From: Natronorubrum tibetense GA33
Lineage (GTDB): Archaea > Halobacteriota > Halobacteria > Halobacteriales > Natrialbaceae
Assembly: GCF_000383975.1 (NCBI RefSeq)
Contig: NZ_KB913017.1
Span: forward strand, 62,001 to 126,000
Length of the DNA stretch: 64,000 nucleotides
Reading direction: 5' to 3'
The position numbers and the translations under genes are program-made. Shown piece by piece: positions 1 to 8,663 of the stretch. A model generated the notes under the pieces. It was given only the letters and a program-made list of their open reading frames with translations. It was not told where the DNA came from and made no database searches. Numbering within the stretch: the first letter of the stretch is position 1; the number at the start of each line of letters is the position of its first letter.

Positions 1-765
1 GTCGGTATCCTCGACACCGAGGTCGATCCCGAGATCGGTATCCCCGTCGTCAGCGTCGTCCGGTTCCGGAATCTCGTCCTCTTCGAAGCCGAGATCGATA
101 TCCGGCGTGTCGTCCTCATCCGCGTCGGTCTCGTCGTCGACCGGCTCCGGTTCGGGATCGACATCGCCGAGATCGAGGTCGAGCCCCCCGGCTTCGTCCT
201 CGAGCTCGTCCGCGTCGTCAGCAGCCTCGGCTCCGCCGTCGTCCTCGCTGTTGTCGTCTGCGTCGTCCTCGAGTCCGGGAACGGAGTCGGACTCGCCGGA
301 GATCATATCCTTGACGGCCTGATTGCGGTCCTCCGAGACGATGTTACCAATAATGTCGTCGTCGACCTCGTCGGCCTCGGAGCCGCCATCGTCGCCGTCG
401 GAACTAACCTCGACGACCTCCGGTTCGGTCAGGAACTGTTCGGCATCGCTCTCGTCGTCGATGCGGATGCCATAGACCGTGACGAGTTCTTCGTCGGGCT
501 CGAGCGTACCGGTGAACTCGACGTGGTTATCCTGAAAGGCGGTCCAGTCGTCGCTGTTGTACTCGGGGTGGAACCCGACTTTGTCCATCGGGAACGATTC
601 GGGGATCGATTCGGAGAGTCGAAATGCAACCTGTTCGTCACGTTCGGATTCGATCTCGAAGCGGATCGCGGGTACCGGGAACTCGTCCGCCGCGAACGTT
701 TTCCGGACGGATAACCCGTCAGCATCGACCTCGATCACGTCGTCCGTGTCGGCGGTGCTACTCAT
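1..765 (-). CDS. acidic haloarchaeal protein of unknown function, C-terminus cut by window edge
   Basis: An open frame runs leftwards from an ATG at 765 to the window edge without a stop, giving at least 255 residues. Residues 1 to about 110 look like a folded domain: they begin MSSTADTDDVIEVDADG and contain motifs such as FRLSESIPESF and WTAFQDNHVEF. After that the protein becomes very rich in Asp and Glu, with short repeats of aliphatic residues such as LDLDLGD and IDLGFEEDE. The folded start followed by a long acidic, probably disordered tail is typical of haloarchaeal cytoplasmic proteins. I do not recognise a catalytic motif, signal peptide or membrane segment. It could be an adaptor or partner protein, but nothing here shows that. 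The stop codon lies outside the window. Confidence 0.75.
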   Translation of the reverse strand, partial: MSSTADTDDVIEVDADGLSVRKTFAADEFPVPAIRFEIESERDEQVAFRLSESIPESFPMDKVGFHPEYNSDDWTAFQDNHVEFTGTLEPDEELVTVYGIRIDDESDAEQFLTEPEVVEVSSDGDDGGSEADEVDDDIIGNIVSEDRNQAVKDMISGESDSVPGLEDDADDNSEDDGGAEAADDADELEDEAGGLDLDLGDVDPEPEPVDDETDADEDDTPDIDLGFEEDEIPEPDDADDGDTDLGIDLGVEDTD

Positions 766-834
766 GAGGCCAACGTTACCAGACCATTACTATAAATGAT
801 ACGGACAGTATCAGATCTGGTTCACGTAGCGGGA

Positions 835-1668
835 CTACAGATCGACGCGGTCGCCGATCTCGACCAGATCGAGTCGCGTCGGGTACTCGAAGCTTTTCGC
901 GTGGTGGTGGAGCACCTTCGGATCCGAGGTGAGCCCGCGCCACATATCCCAGTGACTTGGGAGGAGTCGCTCGAGTCCCAACGCCGACGCGGCTTCGACG
1001 ATCTGGTTCTCGTCGTTGTACCAGCGGGTCCGTTTGGGTTCGCGGGTCTCCTTGTCGGGAATTCGACCGACGGTACCGAACGCGAGGACGCCGAGATCGA
1101 TGTCGTACTCGTCGCCGATCCGTTCGAACTCGTCGGATGGTTTGGTATCGCCGCCGTGGAAAAAGGTCCCCGCGTCGTGCTCGAAAACGTAGCTCACGGG
1201 GTGGGTCGCGTCGGGATCGTTCGCGTCCTCGACGTGGACCGTGAACTCGCCGATCTCGAGGGTGTCGCCTTCGCTGACCTCGGCGAACTGCTCGTCCGTG
1301 AGGTCCCAGTCTGCGGTCCACTCCTCTTCGTCCCGGGCGACGGCAAGGCTGTCGTCGGGTGCATAGAACGTGGCCCCAGTCTGCTCGAGGATCGGCGCCT
1401 GGCTCTCGCCGTGAACGTGGTCGGTGTGTTCGTGCGTCGCGAGAACCGCATCGGCGTCCGTGACGTCCGCGGGATCGAACGGGACGGGAATCATCCGGAC
1501 GGTTCGTGGCGGATCGCCCAGCCCGAGATAGGGGTCGATGTAGACCGTCGTTCCCTCGTTCCCCTTGAGAACGAAGCCGTTGCAGCCGAGATACCAGATC
1601 GCGACCCCGTCGGGTGAAGCGTCTTCGACGTCACGAACGAGCCAGTCTCCCCAGTCACTTTGGATCAT
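835..1668 (-). CDS. metallo-beta-lactamase-fold hydrolase, UlaG-like
   Basis: A 277-residue soluble protein carries the zinc-binding motif HEHTDH at about residues 79-84. Downstream metal-ligand regions are FHGGDTKP and a late His in LPSHWDMW. The N-terminal beta strands (WYLGCNGFVLKG, VYIDPYLG) match the UlaG/YycJ-like branch of the metallo-beta-lactamase fold, whose members act on lactones, phosphoesters or nucleic acids. UlaG itself opens L-ascorbate-6-phosphate, but an archaeal homologue cannot be assigned that substrate from sequence. The length is normal for the family and the ligands appear intact. Its neighbour to the right is a regulator on the same strand, about 180 bases upstream, so they are probably separate units. 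Confidence 0.85.
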   Translation of the reverse strand: MIQSDWGDWLVRDVEDASPDGVAIWYLGCNGFVLKGNEGTTVYIDPYLGLGDPPRTVRMIPVPFDPADVTDADAVLATHEHTDHVHGESQAPILEQTGATFYAPDDSLAVARDEEEWTADWDLTDEQFAEVSEGDTLEIGEFTVHVEDANDPDATHPVSYVFEHDAGTFFHGGDTKPSDEFERIGDEYDIDLGVLAFGTVGRIPDKETREPKRTRWYNDENQIVEAASALGLERLLPSHWDMWRGLTSDPKVLHHHAKSFEYPTRLDLVEIGDRVDL

Positions 1669-1849
1669 ATGCGTGCGTGCGAGGACCGACTGGGTAAGTG
1701 TTGTTGTCTCGGCGGACCGCGGCCGGCCTCAGCGAGACCGGTGCAAAACGAACGCTGGGTGTGGAGGGCCGAAGCGGGGGATCGGGAGTAATCCGAGCCG
1801 TCGGCAGTCGGTAGGCAATCGTTCGTCGCGATCGTTCCGTCCCGTTCCG

Positions 1850-3061
1850 TTACAGTGGGATTTCGGACTGGTTGGTCTCGCCGGGGGCATCCAGGTGATC
1901 GAGTCGCGAGCCGAGCAGCTGTCGCATGAGGACGACGAACCCGTTGTCCGCCCCCTCACCGATGAGCGCGGTTTCGTCGTATTCGCCGTCGGCAGCCGGC
2001 GTTCCGAGCGTCCCCAGCAGGACCGCTTTGCGGTCCGCAAACACCAGCCTGCCGACTGACTCGCCGTTCGGCGGCAGGTTGAGCCAGTCCAACTGTGGCT
2101 CCCAGAGGACGACCTCCGGCGCGCGGTCTCGAACGATCTCCCGAACGCGCGGATCCCGCGAGCCGACGTAGACGTCGACGCCGCGGTCGATCGCGTCTTC
2201 GACCCGACGGAAACAGCCCTCCTCGAGCAGCCCTGTCGTCGTGAACATCATGAACAGTTCTTCCTCGGCTGATTCACAGAGCGACTGACCGGTCGTGACG
2301 ATCGACTCTCGTCCTCGCAGCGTCCGAACGTCGTTGCTCGCGTCGGTCTCGATCGACTGCCCAGGAGTCGACTCGGCGGCCGTCTGCAGGCGGTCGGGAT
2401 GGCTGTCGAGCCACTCGGTGCGCAGGGTCGGGTGGCCCTCGTAGGAGACGCTGCCCGTTTCGGGATCGTAGCCGACGAGACCGGCGTCGTTCAGGTGTGG
2501 CAGGTGGACGTGGACGAGCGAGGTCAGCACTTGCTCGACGCGCTCTCGAGGAACGTCGCGTGCTGCGGTCTCCGTTTCACGAGCCGCGACGTCTCGAGCG
2601 AGGGTCTCGGTCGAGAGCGGATGGTACTGGTTCCCGAGAACGGTGAGGATCGTCCGGCGTCGCGAGTCGGCGAGGGCACCGAACAGGGCGTCGAGATCGG
2701 TTTCATCGTCCGTTCGGTCGGCGAGAATCGCGTCGAATTCGGAATCGTCGAACACCCAGTGGTCGGTCGTCACTATCCTCCCGTCGTCGGTCTCCGTGAC
2801 GAGTCCGGCGTCGACCAGCGCGGGCAGGTGCCTGTGCTGACAGTCGACCAGCGCGCGCTCGTGGTCGTCGTCGGTCACCGACGCGAGTGGGGTATCAGTG
2901 GTTACTGCGACGAGTTCGAAGGCGAGATCGGTCTTCGAGACGCCGCTCGACGGTCGGCTGTGAACGAGTCGGAGAATGTCACGCCGAGTGCTGTCTGCGA
3001 GTGCGTCGAAGACCTCGTCTCGAGATCGCGGCGACCGTTCGCTGCCATCGGGATTACTCAT
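1850..3061 (-). CDS. haloarchaeal winged-helix transcriptional regulator with two HTH domains
   Basis: This 403-residue protein has two tandem winged-helix segments. The first (about residues 12-110) begins EVFDALADSTRRDILRLV, and the second (about 140-220) contains LFGALADSRRRTILTVL. Both end with HLPALVDAGLV or HLPHLNDAGLV, the recognition region of the haloarchaeal DUF7344-like ArsR relatives. The C-terminal half (GQSLCESAEEELFMMFTTTGLLEEGCFRR, VDVYVGSRDPRVREIV) resembles the TrmB-type sensor region, which is related to phospholipase D folds. The protein is therefore likely a DNA-binding regulator that senses a small molecule through its C-terminal part. The target is unknown. It has about 400 bases of non-coding DNA upstream and is probably transcribed alone. 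Confidence 0.8.
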   Translation of the reverse strand: MSNPDGSERSPRSRDEVFDALADSTRRDILRLVHSRPSSGVSKTDLAFELVAVTTDTPLASVTDDDHERALVDCQHRHLPALVDAGLVTETDDGRIVTTDHWVFDDSEFDAILADRTDDETDLDALFGALADSRRRTILTVLGNQYHPLSTETLARDVAARETETAARDVPRERVEQVLTSLVHVHLPHLNDAGLVGYDPETGSVSYEGHPTLRTEWLDSHPDRLQTAAESTPGQSIETDASNDVRTLRGRESIVTTGQSLCESAEEELFMMFTTTGLLEEGCFRRVEDAIDRGVDVYVGSRDPRVREIVRDRAPEVVLWEPQLDWLNLPPNGESVGRLVFADRKAVLLGTLGTPAADGEYDETALIGEGADNGFVVLMRQLLGSRLDHLDAPGETNQSEIPL

Positions 3062-3466
3062 CGATTACTGGTGGGGAGCTATTGGGCAAAAGAACTGCTC
3101 CAAACCACTTTGGAATCAGTACGTAATTACCAACCAAATGTTGAATATGTCTGGAATAGATCTAAAAATCCATGAATGGTAGACGACTATTCCAGGTATA
3201 CTTGGACAGTACGGTCATCTTCCCGCGACTTTCTCCTGCAATACAGTCTCAGTGGTCGATCACTTGTCGCATGAGTACTTCCTCGGAAGCGCACGGATCG
3301 AAACCGCCTCCCTCCGCGTTCGCTCGCTGGGCAACGCAGAGATACCGAACTCGAGGCCGAAGAAGAACCGATGAGATCTGTGTGCGAAGAAGCCGAGCAG
3401 AACTGACGATCGATCGTCCGGGTTCCGTCTTACCGACGATTCCGTCTCACGGACGAACCGGGGTCG
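3062..3466. other. intergenic region of about 400 bases, no gene supported
   Basis: This gap separates the winged-helix regulator (start at 3061) from the end of dph2 (3467). The part next to the regulator, 3062-3180, is noticeably AT-richer and should contain the regulator's promoter. I could not identify a convincing TATA box at leaderless distance. An open frame on the plus strand runs into the antisense of dph2, but its composition (Arg and Ser rich, no domain) looks like a shadow frame. I see no tRNA-like fold or repeat. Confidence 0.5.
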
Positions 3467-4513
3467 CTACCAGGTGCCGTGGAAGGTGTCGAACGAGAGG
3501 CTATCGAGCGGCTTGTCGCCAACCGCAATCCGGTACTCGCCAGGGGTGAGCATCGGTTTGTGGAACTGTGGCCCGTCGTCGGTCGTGATCCGCGGACAGC
3601 CGGTGTTGACGAAGGCGTCCATATCGAAGTTCCGCAGTCGATCCGGCGTCACCTCGTCCATGGTGATGAGGTAGGCGTTCTCGTTGTCGTCGATGATGTC
3701 CTGAGCGATTTCCCAGCGCCCCTGGCCGATCTTGGTACAGAAGATGACGCCCCACTTCTCGGCGTCCATCGCGCGGTGGACGGCACCGTAGCGCTGCTTC
3801 ATGAATTTGTCAGTGTCCGCGGGCGTCACAACGTTGTTGACCGGGTCCGCGATGACGACGTGTTTGTCGGGATGTTCCATCGCCAGGCCGAGCGGGTGGA
3901 ACTTCCCGCCGCCGACGTAGAGTACCTGATCCGCGGGCACGTCCGCGCTCGCGTAGTTGCAGCCGAGCACCTGTCCCTCATGGGTCAGTCGCTCGTCGCC
4001 GCGGCGACTCTGAACGTCGTAGCCCTGTTCCTCGAGGAACTCGCACATCTCCTCGTAGCGGTTCATGTGCTGGGCGGTCGTGACGAGGCCGACGCCTTCG
4101 GTCTCCTCGGGTGGCTCGAGGGTGTCGAGCGCTTCCTCCATGATCGGCAGCACCTCGACGTTCGAGAACAGCGGCACGTAGATCACCTTGTCCGTGTCCT
4201 TCATCGGCGAGTGGCCGAAGTGGACGAAGACGTCGGTGCGTTTCATCAGGTAGGTGTCGAGGTCGCAGGCACCGTAACACGGCTGCCCAGAGAGCATGAA
4301 CGTCACGCCGTCGGTGAGCTCACGGAGATCGTCGGCGACTGCGGGGCCGCGTCGTTTCAATCCCTCGGGAAACTGCAGGCCGACCTTCGTCGCATCTCGC
4401 TCCTCGATGGCCTCGACGATCTGCTCGAGTTCGTAGTCCCACTCCCGATCGTGTTTCAGCCGCATCCCGGTGTTTCGGAGGTCCCCCTCAGTGTACTCCG
4501 ACTCTTGACTCAT
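3467..4513 (-). CDS. dph2: diphthamide biosynthesis protein Dph2 (3-amino-3-carboxypropyl transferase)
   Basis: A 348-residue protein matching archaeal Dph2, the [4Fe-4S] enzyme that cleaves S-adenosylmethionine non-canonically and transfers a 3-amino-3-carboxypropyl group to a histidine of elongation factor 2. The three spaced cluster cysteines are visible at about residues 83 (CYGACDLD), 185 (LGCNY) and 306 (NTGCPR). Another hallmark is VGLQFPEGLKRRGP near residue 44. I chose the ATG at 4513 (MSQESEYTEG) because the upstream in-frame extension is basic and unlike haloarchaeal protein. Archaea use a homodimer of this one protein in place of the eukaryotic Dph1-Dph2 pair. It appears to be transcribed alone, divergently from the next gene. 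Confidence 0.93.
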   Translation of the reverse strand: MSQESEYTEGDLRNTGMRLKHDREWDYELEQIVEAIEERDATKVGLQFPEGLKRRGPAVADDLRELTDGVTFMLSGQPCYGACDLDTYLMKRTDVFVHFGHSPMKDTDKVIYVPLFSNVEVLPIMEEALDTLEPPEETEGVGLVTTAQHMNRYEEMCEFLEEQGYDVQSRRGDERLTHEGQVLGCNYASADVPADQVLYVGGGKFHPLGLAMEHPDKHVVIADPVNNVVTPADTDKFMKQRYGAVHRAMDAEKWGVIFCTKIGQGRWEIAQDIIDDNENAYLITMDEVTPDRLRNFDMDAFVNTGCPRITTDDGPQFHKPMLTPGEYRIAVGDKPLDSLSFDTFHGTW

Positions 4514-4739
4514 TGACCGATCTAACGACCACGGACGTAAATACTGCACGCTGTGCCGAATACGGCGAACTGACCGCCGTACGGTGAGCATTCGTTACTG
4601 ACTCACAGCGAGCCGTATCCCGGTCGCACGGTTCGAATTCGGCGCACTGGAGGTCGTAGATATCACGCTGCAACGGCGTTGATATAGAACTGGTAGCGCG
4701 ACCCAACAGTCATAGTACTGGAGTATAAACCCGATACCA

Positions 4740-5642
4740 ATGCCAGCGGAACAGCCTGCAGACGGGTATCTCTTCGATATCTATCGTCGATACATCGGCG
4801 AACCGGAGGACCGAACCGACGTTTACGTCGGGTTCAGCCTGTTTCTCGGTGGGATCGGACTCGCGATCGTTGCTCTCCTGCTCTTCGTGTGGAGCGGGAC
4901 CTTCGAGACTCGATCCGCATCGTACATCGCCTGGGTACAGCCCGCGTACGCGCTCGTAATGATCTCACTCCCCGTGTTCATGCTCGGGGTCGTGGTGTTG
5001 CTCCCGTCGGAGCGACGGATGCTGTACACGTCGATCGCCGGCGTCGCGATCACGATCGGTGCCGTCATCGGCTTTCTTGGTGCGTATCCCGACGACTGGA
5101 ACGGCTACGGAAACGATTACACGGTTGAAGTCGTTGCGACCTACGCCGTCGGGCTCGCGGGGATCACCGCGTCCACGGGGGCAGCGCTGATCGCTCACTA
5201 TCTGGATATGGCCCAGCAGGTCCGGACCGTCGACCCGGACGACGAAACTGACGAGGAAGACGAACTCTCCGATGCGGACGTCCGCAAGGACATCGACGAG
5301 GCGATGGAGGACGTCGAACTCTCCTGGGGTGGCGTCGAAAAGACCGAGCACAAGCGTCTCAGCTTCTCCGAAGATGAGTTCGACGCGGTGTCGGTCAATA
5401 CCGACGCCGGAACGAAGACAGCCCGTTCGACGGGCGTCGACGCGCAGGTGGCCGGTCTCAAGGGATTGAAAGGTGGCGAGACGAAGACCACGACCTCCCA
5501 ATCGACGGTCGACGATCAGACGGCGAAACTCAAGGAACTGCGCGAGCAACAGCAAGCGGAGGAGATGGCAACGGCCGAAAACGATGGCTCACCGCTCTCC
5601 GGTCTGTTCGATCGGCTTCGTGAGCTTCTCGGACGGAAGTAA
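4740..5642 (+). CDS. four-helix membrane protein with cytoplasmic charged tail, upstream of salactin
   Basis: A 300-residue protein with four predicted membrane helices in its first 165 residues: near FLGGIGLAIVALLLFVW, AYALVMISLPVFMLGVVVLL, IAGVAITIGAVIGFLGAY and AVGLAGITASTGAALIAHYL. About 130 residues of hydrophilic tail follow. The tail contains an acidic linker, a Lys/Thr-rich part and a short helical, possibly coiled-coil stretch (AKLKELREQQQAEEMA) before the end LRELLGRK. I recognise it only as a conserved haloarchaeal membrane protein. It lies 97 bases upstream of the actin homologue on the same strand, so a membrane partner for that cytoskeletal protein is conceivable, but this is inference from position only. 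Confidence 0.8.
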   Translation: MPAEQPADGYLFDIYRRYIGEPEDRTDVYVGFSLFLGGIGLAIVALLLFVWSGTFETRSASYIAWVQPAYALVMISLPVFMLGVVVLLPSERRMLYTSIAGVAITIGAVIGFLGAYPDDWNGYGNDYTVEVVATYAVGLAGITASTGAALIAHYLDMAQQVRTVDPDDETDEEDELSDADVRKDIDEAMEDVELSWGGVEKTEHKRLSFSEDEFDAVSVNTDAGTKTARSTGVDAQVAGLKGLKGGETKTTTSQSTVDDQTAKLKELREQQQAEEMATAENDGSPLSGLFDRLRELLGRK

Positions 5643-5709
5643 TCGCTTGATACTTCGAGTAAACTATTCTTATTGTCCATCCGTCTGAGCTGTAAGTTAT
5701 TCACATAGA

Positions 5710-5716
5710 TTTATAA
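5710..5716 (+). promoter_or_regulatory. TATA box of salactin
   Basis: The sequence TTTATAA sits 24-30 bases before the ATG at 5740, in a locally AT-rich stretch. This is the spacing expected of an archaeal TATA box that gives a leaderless or nearly leaderless transcript. It implies that salactin is expressed from its own promoter even though the upstream gene points the same way. Confidence 0.7.
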
Positions 5717-5739
5717 TCCATCGGCCGCCTTGCCCAACT

Positions 5740-6771
5740 ATGGCGAAAGGCCTAGACGTTGGAACGATGAACATCCTGTCTGCACAGCAGGATGGGAACG
5801 ATACGGTTTTCGTGCAACAGCGTAACTCCTTCGTAGAGATCGAATACTCGGATATGGCCGAGCAGATGCTCTCTCGAAGCGAAGTGCTTCACATTCGTAA
5901 AGACGATAAGGTGTACGTCGTCGGCGACGACGCCCTCAACTTTGCGAACATTTTCAACAAGGAAACGCGGCGACCGATGAAACACGGGATCCTCTCGAAC
6001 GACGAGAAGAGCGCGATTCCGATGATGAAGCTCATCATCGAGCAGGTCGTCGGCGAGCCCGCGTATCCGGACGAGAAGCTTTACTTCTCCTCGCCCGCGG
6101 ATCCGATCGACTCGGATCTCTCGACGCTGTACCACCAGAAAACGATCGAGTCGTTCCTCGACGATATGGGATACGACTCCGAACCGATCAACGAAGGGAT
6201 GTCCGTCATCTACAGCGAACTCGCGGACAACAACTTCACCGGACTCGGTATCTCGTTCGGCGCCGGGATGACGAACGTCTGTCTGGCATACTACGCGGTG
6301 CCGGTCATGAAGTTCTCCGTCGCCCGCGGTGGCGACTGGGTCGACGAGCAGGCTGCCCGCGCGACGGGTACGCCCGTCGACAAGGTTACCTCCATCAAGG
6401 AGGACGACTTCGAACTGGACTTCACGACGGATGTCGGCGGCGTCGAGGGTGCGCTCTCGATCTACTACGAGAACCTGCTCGACTACGTCATCGAGAACAT
6501 CGTCAAGGAGGTCGACGAGGAGGATGTCGAGGAAGGACTCGACGTTCCCGTCGTCGTCACCGGCGGTACCTCGAGCCCCAGCGGCTTCGAGGCGCTGTTC
6601 CGTGACCACCTAGAGGACGCGAACATTCCGTTCTCGATCAGCGGCGTCTCGCACGCCAACGAGCCACTGTACAGCGTTGCACGCGGTGGCCTCGTCGCCG
6701 CACGGTCCGACGAGGACGTCGACCACGACACGGGAGCGGACGACGAAGAAGTCGAAGCGGAAGCGGAGTAA
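5740..6771 (+). CDS. salactin, haloarchaeal actin-family cytoskeletal protein
   Basis: A 343-residue protein of the actin/Hsp70 fold starting [19 protein letters not shown], where GLDVGTMN is the phosphate-1 nucleotide-binding loop. A second glycine-rich phosphate loop is [17 protein letters not shown], and [14 protein letters not shown] forms the adenosine-binding motif. The sequence matches the haloarchaeal actin homologue described in Halobacterium as salactin, which forms dynamically unstable filaments involved in chromosome partitioning or cell growth. The extreme C-terminus is a short acidic tail. Its own TATA box lies just upstream, and a T-rich stretch follows the stop. The length is normal and the core motifs look intact. 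Confidence 0.92.
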   Translation: MAKGLDVGTMNILSAQQDGNDTVFVQQRNSFVEIEYSDMAEQMLSRSEVLHIRKDDKVYVVGDDALNFANIFNKETRRPMKHGILSNDEKSAIPMMKLIIEQVVGEPAYPDEKLYFSSPADPIDSDLSTLYHQKTIESFLDDMGYDSEPINEGMSVIYSELADNNFTGLGISFGAGMTNVCLAYYAVPVMKFSVARGGDWVDEQAARATGTPVDKVTSIKEDDFELDFTTDVGGVEGALSIYYENLLDYVIENIVKEVDEEDVEEGLDVPVVVTGGTSSPSGFEALFRDHLEDANIPFSISGVSHANEPLYSVARGGLVAARSDEDVDHDTGADDEEVEAEAE

Positions 6772-6778
6772 GCGACTT

Positions 6779-6800
6779 CCGGTTTTTCCGTTTGCACAGC
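6779..6800 (+). terminator. T-rich terminator after salactin
   Basis: About ten bases after the salactin stop the plus strand reads CCGGTTTTTCCGTTTGC. T-runs like this shortly after a stop codon are the usual archaeal termination signal. There is no strong hairpin. Confidence 0.5.
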
Positions 6801-6907
6801 GTCTCGTGAGAGTTATCGCTGCGTAGCCGTGTTCGATCGCGAGAGGATCAGTCAGCAGAGTCGCCCAGTCAGCCGTCAGCAGCCGCCGCCCCGATGGCGC
6901 CGATCGC

Positions 6908-7081
6908 TCACTGCTCGTAGAAACGATTGAACGCGTCACGCCAGGACTCCGTCTCTTCCCCCTCCTGGACGTGGTCGACGGGGACGTCCGCGAAATTACA
7001 GTGCGGACACGTTACCGTCGAGACGTCACCCAGCGAGTATTCCTCCAGCGACCCCTGGCACCGTGGACACTCCATACCCAT
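6908..7081 (-). CDS. small CxxC zinc-ribbon protein
   Basis: A 57-codon gene on the minus strand encodes a microprotein beginning MGMECPRCQGSLEEYSLGD. It has two CxxC knuckles, CPRC and CPHC, about 20 residues apart, a classic one-zinc ribbon. The C-terminal half is acidic then helical and ends WRDAFNRFYEQ. The start could be either ATG, at 7081 or 7075; they are two codons apart. Haloarchaeal genomes hold many such zinc-finger microproteins, some needed for biofilm formation or adaptation, but I cannot name a function for this one. It is convergent with salactin. Confidence 0.8.
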   Translation of the reverse strand: MGMECPRCQGSLEEYSLGDVSTVTCPHCNFADVPVDHVQEGEETESWRDAFNRFYEQ

Positions 7082-7239
7082 CTCTCACACGGTCTCTCCT
7101 TAACTCTATCCACATTTGTCATGAAGCCGGCACACTTGAATCGCTCGAGCGACGCGATCGACCCCGAGGTACTTCCCACGATATATTACTACTGAGCATT
7201 TACAAAGGTTTTTGTATGCGACTCATGTATGTGGTTACA

Positions 7240-7641
7240 ATGAGTACGTCACCGACCCCCGAACCCGATCGGACGATCGACGGCTGTCGACCCGCCGACG
7301 TTACGCCAGTTACGCTCGAGGCGCCGACGCTCGAGTCGACGGCACCCGGCTACCTCCGGGATCTGAAGCGCGACCTGACCGAGGACGGGCTGCTCCCGGC
7401 GGAGTTGACCGTCGACGCCTGCTTCGACGAGGACTGCTCGCTCGCGACGCAGGCGGAGATCGACCGCGTGCGAGCGTACGTGCGGGCCGGTGCCTTCCTT
7501 GGCGTCGGAACTGTCACGCTCGAGATAGACGATATCGCCGATCCGGAGAAGGTCCGTCCCGCGCTGGCCGCCTGTGCCGAACGCGCCGAGCGCGAAGGAC
7601 TCGCGCTCGAACTCGACGGTGCTATCAGCCTCGACTCCTAA
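7240..7641 (+). CDS. conserved haloarchaeal protein of unknown function, partner of the METTL5-like gene
   Basis: The gene encodes 133 residues from an ATG at 7240 (MSTSPTPEPDRTIDG). Earlier ATGs at 7216 and 7225 would add up to eight residues, but the conserved part clearly begins later. The mid-region contains TVDACFDEDCSLATQAEIDRV, with two cysteines, followed by an alternating strand-helix pattern (GAFLGVGTVTLEIDDI, VRPALAACAERAEREGLAL). That pattern suggests a small alpha/beta domain. I do not recognise the family. The stop lies only 10 bases before the METTL5-like methyltransferase, so the two are very likely co-transcribed and may work on the same RNA-related process. Confidence 0.75.
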   Translation: MSTSPTPEPDRTIDGCRPADVTPVTLEAPTLESTAPGYLRDLKRDLTEDGLLPAELTVDACFDEDCSLATQAEIDRVRAYVRAGAFLGVGTVTLEIDDIADPEKVRPALAACAERAEREGLALELDGAISLDS

Positions 7642-7651
7642 CGACGCGGTA

Positions 7652-8287
7652 ATGTCCGGCCCGTCGCGACGTACCCTCGCTCGAGCGCTCGAAGCGCTCG
7701 CCGACTTTTCTGATCCGTCAGCCGCGCTCGAGCAGTATCTCACGCCGCCGGAGATCGCCGCTCACATCTGTCATCAGGCGCGGATGCAGGACGACCTGGC
7801 GGGCTGGGTCGTCGATCTCGGCACCGGAACCGGGATGCTCGCCATCGGGGCCTCGCTCGCGGGGGCCGACCGCGTCGTCGGTATTGACGTCGACCGCGAC
7901 GCACTCGGGTTGGCCGAAGCGAACGCCGAGCGGATCGACGAGGCGGGACGGGACGGACTCCTCGAATGGGTTCGCGGCGACGCGACTCGGCCGCCGCTCT
8001 CGGTGGACGATACCGACGTGACGGTCGTCTCGAACCCGCCGTTCGGTGCACAACGCGGGAACCGCCACGCCGACCGCGAGTTCCTCGAGACGGCCCAGTC
8101 GATCGCGGATGTCTCCTACACGATTCACAACGAGGGAAGTCAGGCGTTCGTCGAGTCGTTCGCCGCGGACGAAGGCGGCAACGTGACGCACGCGTTCCGG
8201 GCCGAGTTCCCGATCGCCAAGCGATTCGAGTTTCACACCGACGCCAAGCGGACGCTCGAGGCGGAAGTGTTCAGGATCGAGTGGTGA
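7652..8287 (+). CDS. METTL5-like adenine-N6 methyltransferase
   Basis: A 211-residue Rossmann-fold methyltransferase. The SAM-binding motif I is DLGTGTGMLAIGA (about residues 55-67), motif II is VVGIDVDRDAL, and the catalytic motif IV is NPPF at residues 128-131, in VSNPPFGAQRGN. The early EQYLTPP segment is also characteristic of the METTL5/COG2263 group. The human relative methylates N6 of one adenosine in 18S rRNA, so an rRNA N6-adenine target is the best inference. The ATG at 7652 gives the family's usual length; an upstream in-frame extension only overlaps the preceding gene. It is probably in an operon with the 7240-7641 gene. Confidence 0.88.
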   Translation: MSGPSRRTLARALEALADFSDPSAALEQYLTPPEIAAHICHQARMQDDLAGWVVDLGTGTGMLAIGASLAGADRVVGIDVDRDALGLAEANAERIDEAGRDGLLEWVRGDATRPPLSVDDTDVTVVSNPPFGAQRGNRHADREFLETAQSIADVSYTIHNEGSQAFVESFAADEGGNVTHAFRAEFPIAKRFEFHTDAKRTLEAEVFRIEW

Positions 8288-8663
8288 ACGCGGTCGCGAC
8301 GCTTTCGTCGGCGTTGATTCACAGTACGCGACTACACTGATTACGCGTGGTATCGTGTTCGACGTTCCGACTCCAGGTTCTGTTGCTCGACGACGCTCTC
8401 CGTTCCCGAGTGCACCATTCCTCCTACGAAGTTTCGTCGAAATACCGTCCCTCTCGTGGAATCACTTCTGGATTCGACGATCGGTGTCCGTTCTATTCCC
8501 ACACTCGTCGAACCGATGTCTGTCCCATCAATCATCCGTTCGTCGCTGTCGGAAGCCACGCTACCGCCTCTACGCTTGCGGTGACGAAACGATCTAATTG
8601 TTGGTCTGGGAACGACAAAACACTTATACTACCCATCAAATTCACTGAACTATCACTCCGCAG
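8288..8663. other. 376-base intergenic region with a TATA-like box near its right end
   Basis: No gene is convincing here. Short open frames exist on both strands but lack haloarchaeal amino-acid bias. At 8621-8630 the plus strand reads CACTTATACT, a TATA-like element about 35 bases before the ATG at 8664, and it is a plausible promoter of the first HTTM gene. Confidence 0.5.

Noticed and set aside
3172-3549. 125-codon plus-strand frame overlapping the end of dph2
   Set aside because: It is antisense to the conserved C-terminus of Dph2 and its composition is typical of a shadow frame.
8341-8559. 72-codon minus-strand frame before the first HTTM gene
   Set aside because: It has weak acidic bias and no family resemblance, and it sits in a likely promoter region. 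It stays possible but is not supported.
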